A stretch of 28,649 nucleotides of DNA from Gnetum montanum (GCA_015680685.1 MNCI01001365.1:169971-198619); one strand, 5' to 3'. Shown: positions 1-10,500, numbered from the stretch's first letter. Numbers and translations are program-made. The notes: generated by a model from the sequence alone, not told the origin.

Positions 1-202
1 GGCATGCACTTGGGAAAATAATCTAACTCCTATGAAAACAAAATGCAAGAGCTTCACTACAACTAACTCAAAGTTGCCTAAATGAGGCTGAAGGCCCTCT
101 TATTTATAGGCTAGGATAGGTGGCTGCGTAAACGGGGCCATGTCGACGTAGGAAGGCTACATCGACGAGCCTGCGTCAACGTGGCTGCGTATACGGGATG
201 CA
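1..202 (-). repeat. Partial LTR of family A, running off the left edge
   Basis: This segment aligns with 6390-6591, the U3 end of the element A 5' LTR. Both share the 'aagagcttcactacaact'-like block, a minus-strand TATAAATA, and a terminal CA on the plus strand (201-202), which is the TG start of the LTR on the minus strand. The last 29 bases match the other copy at 17 of 29 positions by hand count, and most differences are transitions. About ten CpGs remain between 126 and 196, against one in the matching part of the other copy. The neighbour to the right is the integrase end of element A. No clear polypurine tract lies at the junction, so this may be a separate, younger insertion rather than the paired 3' LTR. 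Confidence 0.75.
101..108 (-). promoter_or_regulatory. LTR TATA box (TATAAATA)
   Basis: The plus strand reads tatttata, which is TATAAATA on the minus strand, the transcription direction of the element. The same motif sits at the equivalent place in the 5' LTR copy (6490-6497). Repeats of the form RTCRACG lie upstream of it, at 141-181. Confidence 0.55.
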
Positions 203-919
203 TTAACTATATAGCACTTCATCAAGTGGGGTTCTAGTAGAGGACCTTGTCTCTAGGTTGAAATTTTACCTTCTATATTCTAAGGTCATGACGTTGTCTA
301 CTGAATGCTTTGTGTACTTCATTCAAAAATAGGCTACCAACTGATTTTCATTTAGCACATTAAGGTTGATCAATCTCTCTTTCTATGCTAGGCTAAGATT
401 AAGATCTAGATCACAAGCTGTTAAAAGTGTACAAAGCTCGGATTGAATTGGAAGAGTTGGTAAATTTCTATACACCAACTCATAGGGGGAGTAGACTATA
501 GGCAATTTACATGTTGAGCAGTATGCCCAGAGGGCATTGTTAAGATTTGTGCTCCAATCTCTCCCACAAGGACCCTTATGAGTTTCTTGGAGAATGTGTA
601 ATTAAGAAGCATCCAAAATACACTAATGAACTAGGCCATCAATGCATACCTTGTAAAGGTATCCATTAATCTCCATGAAGCATTTGGCCTAATGAAGAAA
701 CTATTGTTTCTTCCAAAAGTTAAGGTCTTGTGGTATCTCCTAAGTCAGAAGATAAGTGAGGATGCCATCATACTAGTTAAGTTCAACAAGCACTTGTTCA
801 TTTATTGCATTGGAAAAGAGGACTTCATCAGGAAATTGATTAGAGAGTGGGCTCTCATCCTCTTTGTTGTCCCTTTGTAACTAAGACAAGTGGTTAGTGA
901 TCACGCTCTTAATTCCCTT
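203..919 (-). pseudogene. Integrase remnant of element A
   Basis: Reading leftward from the RNase H, the minus strand shows the linker typical of plant gypsy pol (SVITNHLS-like, then a PDE-FPDE-like stretch and DLNFWKKQ-like and GYLYKVCIDG-like segments at about 890-620). It then jumps to the late integrase core (NNALWAYCSTCKLP-like, about 540-480) and a C-terminal FQPRDKVLY-like segment near 265-235. The zinc-binding HHCC region and most of the DDE catalytic core, roughly 200 or more residues in relatives, do not fit in the roughly 80 bases between these parts. I infer an internal deletion. Several stops and frame changes are present. It ends abruptly at the LTR boundary at 202. Confidence 0.65.
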
Positions 920-2382
920 TCAATCTACCATCATAATATCGAACTCATGTAAGATCACCAGCCATTGTATGACACAAGGGCTCACCATTTGCTTATTCAT
1001 GAGAAAGTGAATGGCATTGTGATCCATGTGCACAAACACCTTGTATCCAAGCACATAGTGCTTGAACTTCTCCAAAGTATGCACCACAATCATAAGATCT
1101 TTCTCTATTGTGGTGTAATTAAGTTGTGCATCCACAATGCTTTGGCTTACATAGTGGATGTAATATGGATGTTTCTAACCATCCAATTATGTGAGCATAG
1201 CTACCAAGACATAGTTTGATGCATTTTTCATAATGTGAAATGGTCAAAACCAATTAGGTGCTCATAGAATTAGAGTCTCTAGAAGCTTCTTCTTAAGCTA
1301 CTAGAATGCCTTTTCTCATTTCTTGATCTATATGAATGGAGTGTCTTTCTTTGTCAGCTCGACCAATGTTTTTTTGTTCTTAGAGAAATTCTCTATGAAT
1401 AGTTGGTAGTAGCCAATGTGTCAAAGGAACGATTAAACATCTTTAATGGTTTTTGGTTGGCATGTTATTTCTTAGATGAACCTAATCTTTTCAAGGTTCA
1501 CATCAATCCCTACTTAAGAAATTTTGTGCCCCAACATAATGCCCTCTTGGACCATGAGATGGCTCTTTTACCAATTGAGTCAAAGATTAATGTCCATGCA
1601 CCTTTGAATCACTTGCTCAAGGTGGTCCAGGGCCTACTCAAATGTAGCACCATAGGTGAACAATTCATCCATGAAAACTTCCATCCCACTACCAATTTGT
1701 TCCTAAAAAATGCTTAGGACAAGGCATCAAAAAGTTGTAGGGTCATTGCATAGACCAAATGGCATTTTTGATATGCAAAACTTTCCCAATGACTTGTGAA
1801 CGTAGCTTTGGCCTAATTCTCTAGTGCGATCTGAATCTAGTTATAGCCACTATAACCATTCAAAAATTTGTAATAGCAATGCCTAGAGATTGTGTCCAAC
1901 ATGTGGTCCACAAATGGTAATGAAAAATGATCTTTGAACATTTCCATGTTCAACAGCTTGAAATCAATACACACCCTTCACTTGCCATTTTTATTTAGCG
2001 TAATCACAAGTGGGCTAACCCACTCACTATTTGCAATTGGATAAAGGAACCCCACCTTAAGTAGTTGATCAATTTCTTCTTTGACAATATGCTTTAATTT
2101 GGTATTTAGCTACCACTGCAGCTGCCTCTTTGGTTGGATGGAAGGATAAGTATAGATGCAATGCTGGCATATCCTAGGATAAATACCAATGAGTTTAGGA
2201 TATGACCAAGCAAAGGCTGTTAGCCATTTATTAACCACATTTAGTAGCTTCTCTTTTTGTTCAAGAGTAAGGTTGGCATTGATTATTATCGGCTTGCCAT
2301 TTTTTAGGAATGCATACTCCATGCTGGTAGGTAGAGTCTTCAAGTCTAGGGGCTCTTGTTTGAAACTATTATGGATTTCCAA
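920..2382 (-). pseudogene. Reverse transcriptase and RNase H of element A, decayed
   Basis: This would copy the element's RNA into DNA. On the minus strand, 2382-2110 is the protease-RT linker and RT start (LDLKTLPTSMEYAFL, then a GIYPRICQH-like segment, as in plant gypsy pol). The RT active-site box reads FMDE at 1664-1675, where family members have a YxDD or FxDD form, so the second Asp is lost. It is followed by a LGHKIS-like segment near 1530 and a RNase H domain at about 1260-920. The RNase H is the best-kept part: an open frame from 1135 to 920 holds DAQLNYTTIEKDL, YVLGYKVFVHMDH and the D-H-N motif. Stops and frameshifts interrupt the RT. Confidence 0.85.
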
Positions 2383-2754
2383 CTATCCCTAGTTGGTATC
2401 ATTAGGTTCATCATTAGAGAGTTGGTGATGAACTTACTTTAGTTCATCTATGCCTTCAACATAGGCACAAGTTAGGCTCTTAGTAGGTTCCATGCAAAGT
2501 ATGCTACTTTCAAAATCAACTATCAGGTCTTGGGTACCCTCTTGTTTTGTGACTACTATGTATAGGCACTTTTGGATTTCAAATTCATCTACACACTATC
2601 TGCATGCTTTGATTGATGTGCTTTTGATAGACTATAGTTTCTGTAGATAATTACACCTAGTATGATTGTACGTGATGCATAAAACTCTATTCTTCTCGAT
2701 CTTTCTAAATGCATTTTTCTTGAAAATCTCTAGGGAAAGATCTCTAATGCTCAT

Positions 2755-2991
2755 TCACGCATCAATAGTGCTCAACTGAGTGCTTCCCATAATGATTGGA
2801 AATTCCCCCTTACAATAGTCAACTTCGATCATCAAGAAATTGATACAATACAACCACCCATAGACAATGGTCACAATGTCCTTCACTAATCCCAAGAAAA
2901 CAGTGATGGACTGATCTATCAATTCTAAATTGATGTTACTCTTCTTGAGAGGAGGTAGGTTCCAAGTGTTGTACATTTCATGAGAAATCAA
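2755..2991 (-). pseudogene. Retropepsin-like protease remnant of element A
   Basis: The minus-strand frame of 78 residues resembles the plant gypsy aspartic protease. It has the LPPLKKSNINLELIDQS-like strand, a GLVKDIVTIV segment, INFLMIEVD and the closing PIIMGSTQLSTIDA motif, which is ILGRPFLATA in relatives. The catalytic DTG-like motif would lie just upstream (about 3010-2985) and reads as a degraded LGFGVNLISHEM-like stretch. The frame sits between gag and the RT linker as expected. It is a fragment of the former gag-pol frame, not a gene of its own. Confidence 0.7.
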
Positions 2992-2999
2992 ATTAACAC

Positions 3000-5588
3000 C
3001 GAAACCTAAATCAAGAAGAGCCTTGCATGGCTCATTTCCAATAATCTACAAGTAGATGAGAGGACTTCTAGAATTAGTTCTTTTCCTAGGAATGTTGCTA
3101 GCCTTGATCCAATTAGATACACTATGGGTTAACATGACTATGCAAATCTTGGGAGGCATTTGGTTTAAAGGACTCTTGAAAGGAATGAATACAAAGGATG
3201 AGGGAGACATAGGGTGACCAACCACATAAGTCAATGAGGGCTTTGTAGGGCTATTAATTTAGAAGAATGATCTTTTATGAAATTTAGGTTCTAAACCACT
3301 CACCTGAGGAGCCAATTGTAAATTAATGGCCCTAGTAGTGTTGCATTGCTGCAACTACACAGGAATTTCACCCTACATGGATGGAGTAGGTGATAATTGG
3401 GTTGAGGGTGGAGGAATATGTCCTGAAGGATGAGGAGGATGATAAGGATATGAGGATTTTTCTCTAGGAGATGAAGAATGAGTTCTATAGTATTCTAGAG
3501 GGTAGTAGTGATGCTGAAAAGAAGTGTGACTAGAAGAGTCACATGGAGACATGGGTTGCTGAACATAATACCCATATGGATTTGGCTACCTATAAAGGTA
3601 CTATTGCCTTGGTGGTGGCATCCACCATGACTATGGGTGTTGCCACTGATGGTACTATTCATACATTTTTGGTGGAACTCCACTTGGATGATAAGCTTGT
3701 TGTTGCTATTGGAACTGCCTTAGGTTGCATTGAGGATAAGGCAACCTTCTAGGTGCTTGCCTTCGTGCTAGTCTAGGATTCAAAGCATACACCCTAGATT
3801 CATGTAAGTGACACAATAGGATAACATCCCTTGGGATGTTCATATTGGTAGATCTCACACCCACCATCATCATCTAATTCTAACTCCACAACCTCTTCTA
3901 TTGTAGCAGGTTTGCCCTTACCCCTTTGGGAGGCACATTCAGCTTCCTTTTTCCTCGTATGGTCATGATCACTACCTTGCTTTTTGGATTCTTCTACACT
4001 TTTTGAACTTGTTTAAAATTTTTCATCCAAAGATTTTCACATTTTATCAATCTTAGCCAAAATTTTAGACATAGATTTTTGAATTAGCAAGGTTTTTTGT
4101 TGCACCACTTCATCAAGTGGTGGCTCCCCCTCACTATCATAGAATTAGACCTCCTTTTTTCTGATGGAAGGGTCTCAATTATACTCCTTAGGACTTTTCC
4201 ATTTCCTCAACTCACCTTCTTCTTTTGCAACTTGCTCAATCAACCTTTGAATTTGATGGGCTTGTAGTTCTGATAGTCTCCCTTAGACATAGACCCCAAG
4301 AGTTCTCCTCATTTTTGATTAGAGCCCATCTATGATATGGCAAAGCTACTCTCGTTGAGAATAACCATGGCCAAGGCATCTGTGCAAAAGGGAATAATAC
4401 CTACCCATGGTTGTGTCCAAGGGTTCATGCGTTCCTTGTCACTAGCCTTGGATTTGCCTTCTCAAATTGGACACTCTAAAGTACGTCTAATATTTTTCAT
4501 TGAACAACTCAAGCATCATACTCCATTTGCTAATTGATTTTGGCTCCAAGGAGTGGTTCCAACTTTCTACTTCTTTTACGAGTGTCTTAGGAAATAGCTT
4601 AAGTTTTTTCCAATAATTTTCTATGTTCTGCAAGCCATAGGCATCATGAAAGGCTTGAAGATGTGTTTATGGATTTGAGTTATATCCCCCTCAAATCTGA
4701 AAGTATTGTTCATATCGAATCTCTTGATTTTGCTATCTTTTACATGCCTGGTTGGAATTCTGACTACCTTTGCAATGTTTAGCATGCTTCACATTGTAAG
4801 CAAAGGTTCATCATTATCATGATTTCAATGATGCCTCTATGTTCCCTACTACCCCTTCATTCATGGCAAGGCCTATGATCATTGTCTTGTCCTTCACCTC
4901 CAATACGGTTTCGTCCTCTATGGTGTTAGTCAAAACTAAAAGAGGAAGAAGAATATGTAGATGAAGAGGTGAAGAGGATGAAGAGGGAGGAAGACTACCA
5001 TTGCCATTATTTCTAACACCTTCTCTCCACTTGTCTTGACTATGATCATTAGGTTTATTATCATCATAATGCTTGCTCGAGCCCCGACCTTGACTCCCAC
5101 TTTTGCTTGAACCTAGATTGTTGATAGTGTAAGTATGGGGTTGAAGCCCCATTCACCAAAGTCAAGGGGTAGAGAATCTTCATGTTGATAACCCCTAGAG
5201 AAAGGATCCCCCATATTGTTTTGGTCTAGTAGGAACAAGGGGTTATTAAACCATTTCCCCTCCATAGCTTCATGGTGCTTCTCCTGATGTTGATCTCATT
5301 TGTGTTGTCTGTTTGTGAATGATAGTCCCGATAGTCATGGTCCTACACAACGTATTCATCATGGAGGTCCTAGATTCCCAACCTCTTAAGAATTTGGAGC
5401 AACATCCCAGGAATAGATCGGTTGAGAGGCAATACAACGTTTCCCTCCATATTTCTCCACCATAGCTATTCATCTTGATGTAGGATGAAGGTGAAATTAG
5501 GTACAAACTCATCTGGATGAGTGTATATCACTTTGAATTCTTGGGGCACTGGCAATTTTGATTCATCATGCTTGTGAGAAGAAGACAT
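3000..5588 (-). pseudogene. Gag of element A, decayed
   Basis: The likely start is the ATG at 5588-5586, which opens MSSSHKHDESKLPVPQEF, about 140 bases downstream of the primer site. This frame continues to about 5240 with only three stops, all TAG, each explicable as CAG changed by C to T. Further left there is a Ser/Gly/Asp-rich segment (4817-5152), then a Lys/Glu-rich region near 3900-4100, then a Gln/Pro/His/Tyr-rich tail at about 3350-3800. I did not see a CCHC zinc knuckle. Identity as gag rests on position between primer site and protease, and on composition. Confidence 0.65.
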
Positions 5589-5730
5589 TTTGGATTAAAG
5601 AAAAATTTAGTATAGTTAAATTATAATTATAATAATTATTTTTTTAAAGAATTGTGACCTTAGGATTTGTTCCAATGATCTTAAGTAATATTCACTAAGT
5701 CCTAGACAAGGAACATATCAAACTACAAGT

Positions 5731-5747
5731 CCTTAGCAATGGTGCCA
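5731..5747 (-). other. Primer-binding site, tRNA-Asp type
   Basis: On the minus strand this reads TGGCACCATTGCTAAGG. The tRNA-Asp primer site known from plant Tat/Athila elements is TGGCGCCGTTGCCGGGGA. The early differences are exactly the loss of CpGs (CG to CA). It lies four bases from the LTR edge, as a minus-strand primer site should. Confidence 0.8.
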
Positions 5748-6489
5748 AGGATGAGCGATGAGTAGACCCTATGCCCAAACATATGAATCACTAAGTGTTC
5801 ACATGCAATCCAGCCAAATTTTGTAGACTTATAACCTTTTAAGTACATTGATCTCTGGAAAGTGAAACTAACTGTTGCAATCCTTATCTTCCCAATTACA
5901 CTTATGAAATGCAAAGGTATGGTTAAGTGCAATTGAGGCATATGATTTTTACATTTTATGTTCTAAGTAATCTAAGAATATAGAATAATGAATAAAATAA
6001 TTAAATTATTAATTTAATCTAACTAGATTCACCTAACTAATCCTAACATAAGCATCCATTTGCACTTTCTGTACATATCCTAAACACGTTTAACACTACT
6101 AGGTTACCAAATGTTAAGCGTTATTAGGATTACCAAGTGTCAAGTGTATGCTTGAAGTGGTCATACTTATGTGCTTAATTAATTACTATTTAATTTATCT
6201 TAATTAATTACTTAATTACTTAAAGCATTAAAAGAAATTTCATAAAACTTTAAATGCATAAATAGACAATTAATCTATTTCAAAGTGTTACAAGGTTTCT
6301 CAGAAAGCTTATCTTTATTACTACACACTTTACAGTGCTCAAGAACAACAGTGCTCAAATAAAGATCCATACACTCTTTGACTCCTTCTGCAGGCACTTA
6401 GAAAAATATTCTAACTTTCAAACAATAAAAGTACAAGAGCTCCACTACAACTATGACAAAAGATTCCATAAGTATGACAGGTGAGTGCA

Positions 6490-6497
6490 TATTTATA
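6490..6497 (-). promoter_or_regulatory. 5' LTR TATA box (TATAAATA) of element A
   Basis: This is at the same position as the motif in the partial LTR at 101-108. Five catcaa(t/c)g-like repeats at 6514-6570 lie upstream of it in the transcription direction. On the minus strand these are CATTGATG or CGTTGATG. Confidence 0.55.
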
Positions 6498-6513
6498 GGA
6501 AAAAATGAACACT

Positions 6514-6570
6514 ACATCAATGAGGCCACATCAACACATCAAATCCCACATCAACGGGATCACATCAATG
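6514..6570 (-). repeat. Clustered ACATCAAYG repeats in the U3 of element A
   Basis: Five copies of acatcaa followed by tg, ca, at, cg and tg start at 6514, 6528, 6536, 6548 and 6562. The better-kept LTR at 1-202 has gtcgacg, atcgacg and gtcaacg in the same place, so the original unit probably held CpGs. They sit just upstream of the TATA box on the minus strand, where a retrotransposon enhancer would lie. Confidence 0.55.
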
Positions 6571-6591
6571 TGGCCATATTGATGAAACCCA

Positions 6592-7196
6592 AGAAAATGT
6601 GACTCATATCTTATGAAACTAATGACTTAAAATATATACTCAAGACAATGAAGGAAATCAACTTACCCAAGAAAGGAAGAGCTCTTTACATAAACCAATT
6701 ACCAGAAGCTAAATAAAAATTCTAGAATGAAATTGTTAAGTGTGAGAGCTTATCTAAAGTATTTATAGTTTTTGCATAAAAATGGAAGGGATTTGTCAAT
6801 GCCTAGGCATCAATGGAGGCTTATCAATGTAACTAAAACTAACCCTAGATGCATACAAGTCAAAGTTAGATAAACTAGGCCTATTAAGGAGATGCCTTAA
6901 CACCATTTGGTTAGTGCATCCTCCCCAAAATCACACTTTGTATTTTGATCCCAAATGTAAGCTAGAACCTAAGGAAGCATACGAAAAGGTACTTTGGACA
7001 TCCAAATGAAGCTAGAATCATTCTAGAGAGCTTGAAATTATGCATACAATCTCAAAGTATGATTCAAGAAACAAGGGTACATCTTGGTAGATCAAGAACC
7101 TCTATTAAGCATGCTAGACTATAAACACAAGGCACATGAAATACTTTCTAGATCTAGGACTTACAATGAAATTATAAAATACCATTGGATGACTTA
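6592..7196 (-). repeat. Partial 3' LTR of element B
   Basis: This aligns from about 6605 to 7196 with about 16360-16973, the U3 half of the right LTR of element B. In the segment from 6722 I counted 14 differences in 82 positions, 12 of them transitions, so the pair is old. A minus-strand TATAAATA is at 6760-6767, matching 16508-16515. The rest of this LTR (the R-U5 half) is missing where element A begins, as expected if A inserted here. The right edge is ...gactta, where the mate has ...aactca. A short pyrimidine-rich stretch just inside (7199-7206) could be the remains of the polypurine tract. Confidence 0.8.
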
Positions 7197-7429
7197 AGAT
7201 TTCTCCATATCTTATTAAAGCTAGTTCCATAGCTTTAATATCCAAGACACAAAACTGGGACTAGACATATAACATGATCAATGTGAAGGAATATAACTAT
7301 ACAAACATACATACTATAACTACAATAATACAATCCAACTCATTGAGAAGTGTTAGGGGGTGTTGGCTAAGAGAAGAAGCCCCCTAATATATCTACTTTA
7401 TATGGAAAGAATTCTAAAGAGCTGAGTGT

Positions 7430-8680
7430 AGACATATGAAATCTCTAAAGTTGAGCCTTCAGGTCCATTATTCTTGCTCGAAGCTACCAATTCTATTCAT
7501 GCATTAGTTTCTACTCTTGCAGAAGTGCTTGATGTTGTTCCTTAGCATCTAGCTAGAACTGCTTGTGAAATTTTATTACCTACAAGAGCTCATGATGGGT
7601 CATGTCTAACTTAACCACCACTCAATGAAGGTAGGTAGTTGACCTACTAAATTTTGAACCATATGAAGGTACATCTATTCTACCTACACATCCTCTTCTA
7701 CTACCTTAAGCCTTTTTTCAAGAACTACGACAACTACTTCATGATAGAGGATAAACATGTTTTCCAACAGGTCCATCTTCTTCTACAGTGTTGGAACACT
7801 TGCAATCATTTATCAAAGTTTTGCATGCAAGATATCATATTTCTATTTTACCATGTGCCTCTTCCTAGTTGCTCATTTATTAAGTAGAGCTACAAGTTTA
7901 TGCAATCTATGCACCTTAATATCCTAGGTCTTTTGCATAATTAAATAAATCTTTCTAAGCTCATTAGTTTCATTGGTAGTCCTTTTTACTAGCTCCTATC
8001 ACAAGTCCTAGTGTTTCTTCTCTGTATGAAGATATTTATCCTAAAATTAGGTCATGATCTAACTCTCATCTTCTAACCTTCATACTTTCTAGAAAAGGGA
8101 GATTACTTGTTTCTCTTTTTCTTGGTTCATCTTTTCCCACTCTTATCTTGATTTATCACTTCAAGCCATCTTTCATGAACATGGCTTCTTCATCAACCTA
8201 GTGCACCTAAAATAATTTAAGCTATAGGTACATAATCCATACCTCTGGAGTGATTGTGGAAGGTACTACTACCAATTATATGATATGTTCTAGTTGTTTG
8301 TGCAACCATCGTACCTTGGCTTAGCATCTTCGTAGCTCCATAAAATAAAAAGTTTTATCAGCATTCATGGTTTCTAACTCTACCTATATCTTGATGAGTT
8401 TAGTCTTTACTATATTATTGATATTTTTCAATAGGAACTCAACACTTGGATCGATCCTTTGCTCTTCTTCCATCCAACAACTAGTCCTAGCTTAATTAGT
8501 GAATACCTAGACAACTTTTGTTGCATATTGGATGTCATTCATGGTGCACCTCAATCAATGTGAAGAGAAAACACTTCATAAATGAACATGAATTTCCAAC
8601 TAAAAAGGGGTATCATAATAGACCATGGGTGGATCATCTAGTAAGGGAGAAGAAAACTAGAAGAGATCTTTCCTTATAGT
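7430..8680 (-). pseudogene. Decayed coiled-coil reading frame in element B
   Basis: Not recognised as any named family. On the minus strand, two linked frames give a proline-poor, Gln/Glu/Lys-rich sequence with segments such as SVEFLLKNINNIVKTKLIKI (near 8440-8385), VELETMNADKTFYF, EWEKMNQEKEKQVISLF (near 8140), and ELVKRTTNETNELRKIYLIM (near 7990-7935). There are roughly 29 stop codons and at least two frame changes. About half the stops are TAG and fit a CAG to TAG change, whereas TAA would dominate in random AT-rich sequence. It lies between the former pol position and the 3' LTR, where some plant gypsy elements carry extra frames. The high stop count means chance reading cannot be excluded. 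Confidence 0.4.
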
Positions 8681-10379
8681 CTTGCCACTCATGATGGCTC
8701 CCATCATGTCTAAGAAATTACTACCTATCCCTCTCCTTCAAAATGCATAATGGATCAAATATAACCATCAAGAAGATCTTCCTAGCTCTACCTAATGCTG
8801 AAACTAGGAGGTCATGAGATAGATTTGTTAGACCATTATACCTATGTATGCTAATATGTTTGATAGATGGATGGTGTTCTTGTTTAGTGCTGGCAAACCT
8901 AGTCTGAAGGACAGATACAAGACACCTTTGTAGAAGGCATCTCATCCTTTGAATTAGGTATAACATCAATAACATTTAGATGTTATCTTAAGGCCACCAC
9001 CATTATGTTCTTCCAATTTATCATTCTCATAGTTGTGGGATATCTCCTCACATGATTGACTGTGCCTACCAACTCATAGGATTTTCAAATTAACCTTGGA
9101 AAGCCATGGAGTTCCCTCTTGTCTCTGTTCATATCCTTGATATTCTAAATTAAGAGGTTGATGACTCATTTCCCTCTTATCATTGTTACAACTTTTATTC
9201 TTTGAGAAAAGATACCTTTTGGTCATTTGGTGGGCAAAAAGTTATGTGTAAAAATATTGTACATGGCATTATGAACCAACAAAAGTTTGGATATCTTCAT
9301 CCTTACTTTATCCATGTTGAAGGCATCAAACAAAACCTTTTGACTTAAGCTTGGACTCAACCTTTTGAATCCATGAGCACAAGTTATTTTCTGGCTCATA
9401 TGGGAATCATGTGGTCCTAGAGATTGTCCACATAAAGATAGGGATAGGAATCCCTCTGATAAAAGTCATGGCACCATCTGCTACAAGATTTTATTAGAAT
9501 TATTCTATCTCATATTGGTACCATGTAAAGGACAAGGTGATGTACTCATACAAGCCTATCCTCTATAATGACTCCTTAAGCTCAATAGGACTGAGATTAA
9601 GGAATTAGTTGTAGTTCTTTTCTTCATGAATTAATCACCTCCAAAAATTGTGTGCATTCATGCCTTCCTATATGTCATTTGGCTCATCATCTTCACCTTC
9701 TAAAAGCTACTTTGGTACATATTTAGCCACATATATGCATGTGATGAACCCAAAGATCAAGAACATGACTACCTATCTTTTGATTTGCTTCAAGGTGGAG
9801 GCCTTTCTAGAGTAGGTTTTATAAGTTTTGAATTAGGAGATCTAAGATCTTCTCCTTCCTCCTCCTTAGAAAATAGTAGTTAATGCTTGGGCATGCATAT
9901 AGATTCTTGATATTGCTCAACCTCAACCCTCCTTGGCCTATAGAGTTTTGATTATAATTGGTCTAACCTAGTAAGTTGTAAACACTGCTAAAAATCAAGT
10001 AAGTTTCCTAAGCGTCATACTACCATTACAAAAATTAGGCATAAAAATAATGATAAACACAACCCTTGGAAATTCTTGAGAAACATTATTCTAACTATAA
10101 GATTATGGCATTGAAGGTAACTACAAATAAGGCAAAATATGCTTATATAATTATCGAATGCATTCAATACATACTTGGATTGATGTTTCTCTCCCATGAC
10201 TAAGTTATAAGATACTAGGCTTGAACCATGGCTAGAACACCAAGGACAAGATTGACCAAGAATACTGTATGCAAAAAATATCATTAATTCAACCTATAAT
10301 GTGAAAATTTGATAGATTCTTGCTTATTTATGGCCAAATGGGAGTAAAGAAAAATAAGAAATAAGATGATAAAGTGTAA

Positions 10380-10500
10380 AAATGAGTTTAATAATCCCCT
10401 CCATTTATACTAGTTTTCTAGTGCAAGGAGGATGCACTAGTGTAGGGGCATTGACTCACCGATGCTAATGTTGGGGCTACATCAATGCTTCCTCCCAAAC
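10380..10500 (-). promoter_or_regulatory. Possible LTR promoter-like segment
   Basis: A minus-strand TATAAAT (10403-10409) is flanked in the upstream direction by gatgcactagtg, caccgatg and acatcaatg motifs (10431-10485). This is the same layout as the U3 regions of both LTR families here. It could mark a third, nested LTR inside element B. I found no primer site or paired copy, so this is weak. Confidence 0.25.

Larger units (their letters stand above)
203..6591 (-). mobile_element. Element A: decayed Ty3/gypsy retrotransposon (Tat/Athila-like)
   Basis: The element runs right to left: 5' LTR (5752-6591), primer-binding site (5731-5747), gag, protease, reverse transcriptase, RNase H, then integrase up to position 203. 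The order PR-RT-RH-IN is that of Ty3/gypsy. The tRNA-Asp type primer site and the wording of the RT/RNase H match plant Tat/Athila relatives. All reading frames are broken by many stop codons and frameshifts, so it cannot make its own proteins. Its 3' LTR is either the partial copy at 1-202 or is lost. Its right end abuts half an LTR of another element, which suggests it inserted into that LTR. Confidence 0.85.
5752..6591 (-). repeat. 5' LTR of element A, about 840 bp
   Basis: It starts with TG at about 5752 next to the primer site and ends with CA at 6590-6591 on the plus strand. Its high-coordinate 200 bases match 1-202. Its low-coordinate 400 bases match 28271-28649, including a tgtatggttaag-like block and a taccaaatg-ta-cgtta-t-gga block. 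TATAAATA is at 6490-6497 on the minus strand and a candidate poly(A) signal AATAAA is at 6314-6319 on the minus strand. The TATA box is only about 95 bases from the U3 edge, so U3 is short and R-U5 is long. CpGs are nearly all gone. The low edge is uncertain by about five bases. Confidence 0.85.

Noticed and set aside
7654-7887. Plus-strand 77-residue frame
   Set aside because: It is antisense to the coiled-coil-like frame of element B and consists mostly of Phe, Leu and Tyr codons complementary to Lys and Gln codons.
9473-9490. A plus-strand tggcaccatctgc resembling a tRNA-Asp primer site
   Set aside because: The match fails after nine bases and no LTR edge lies beside it.
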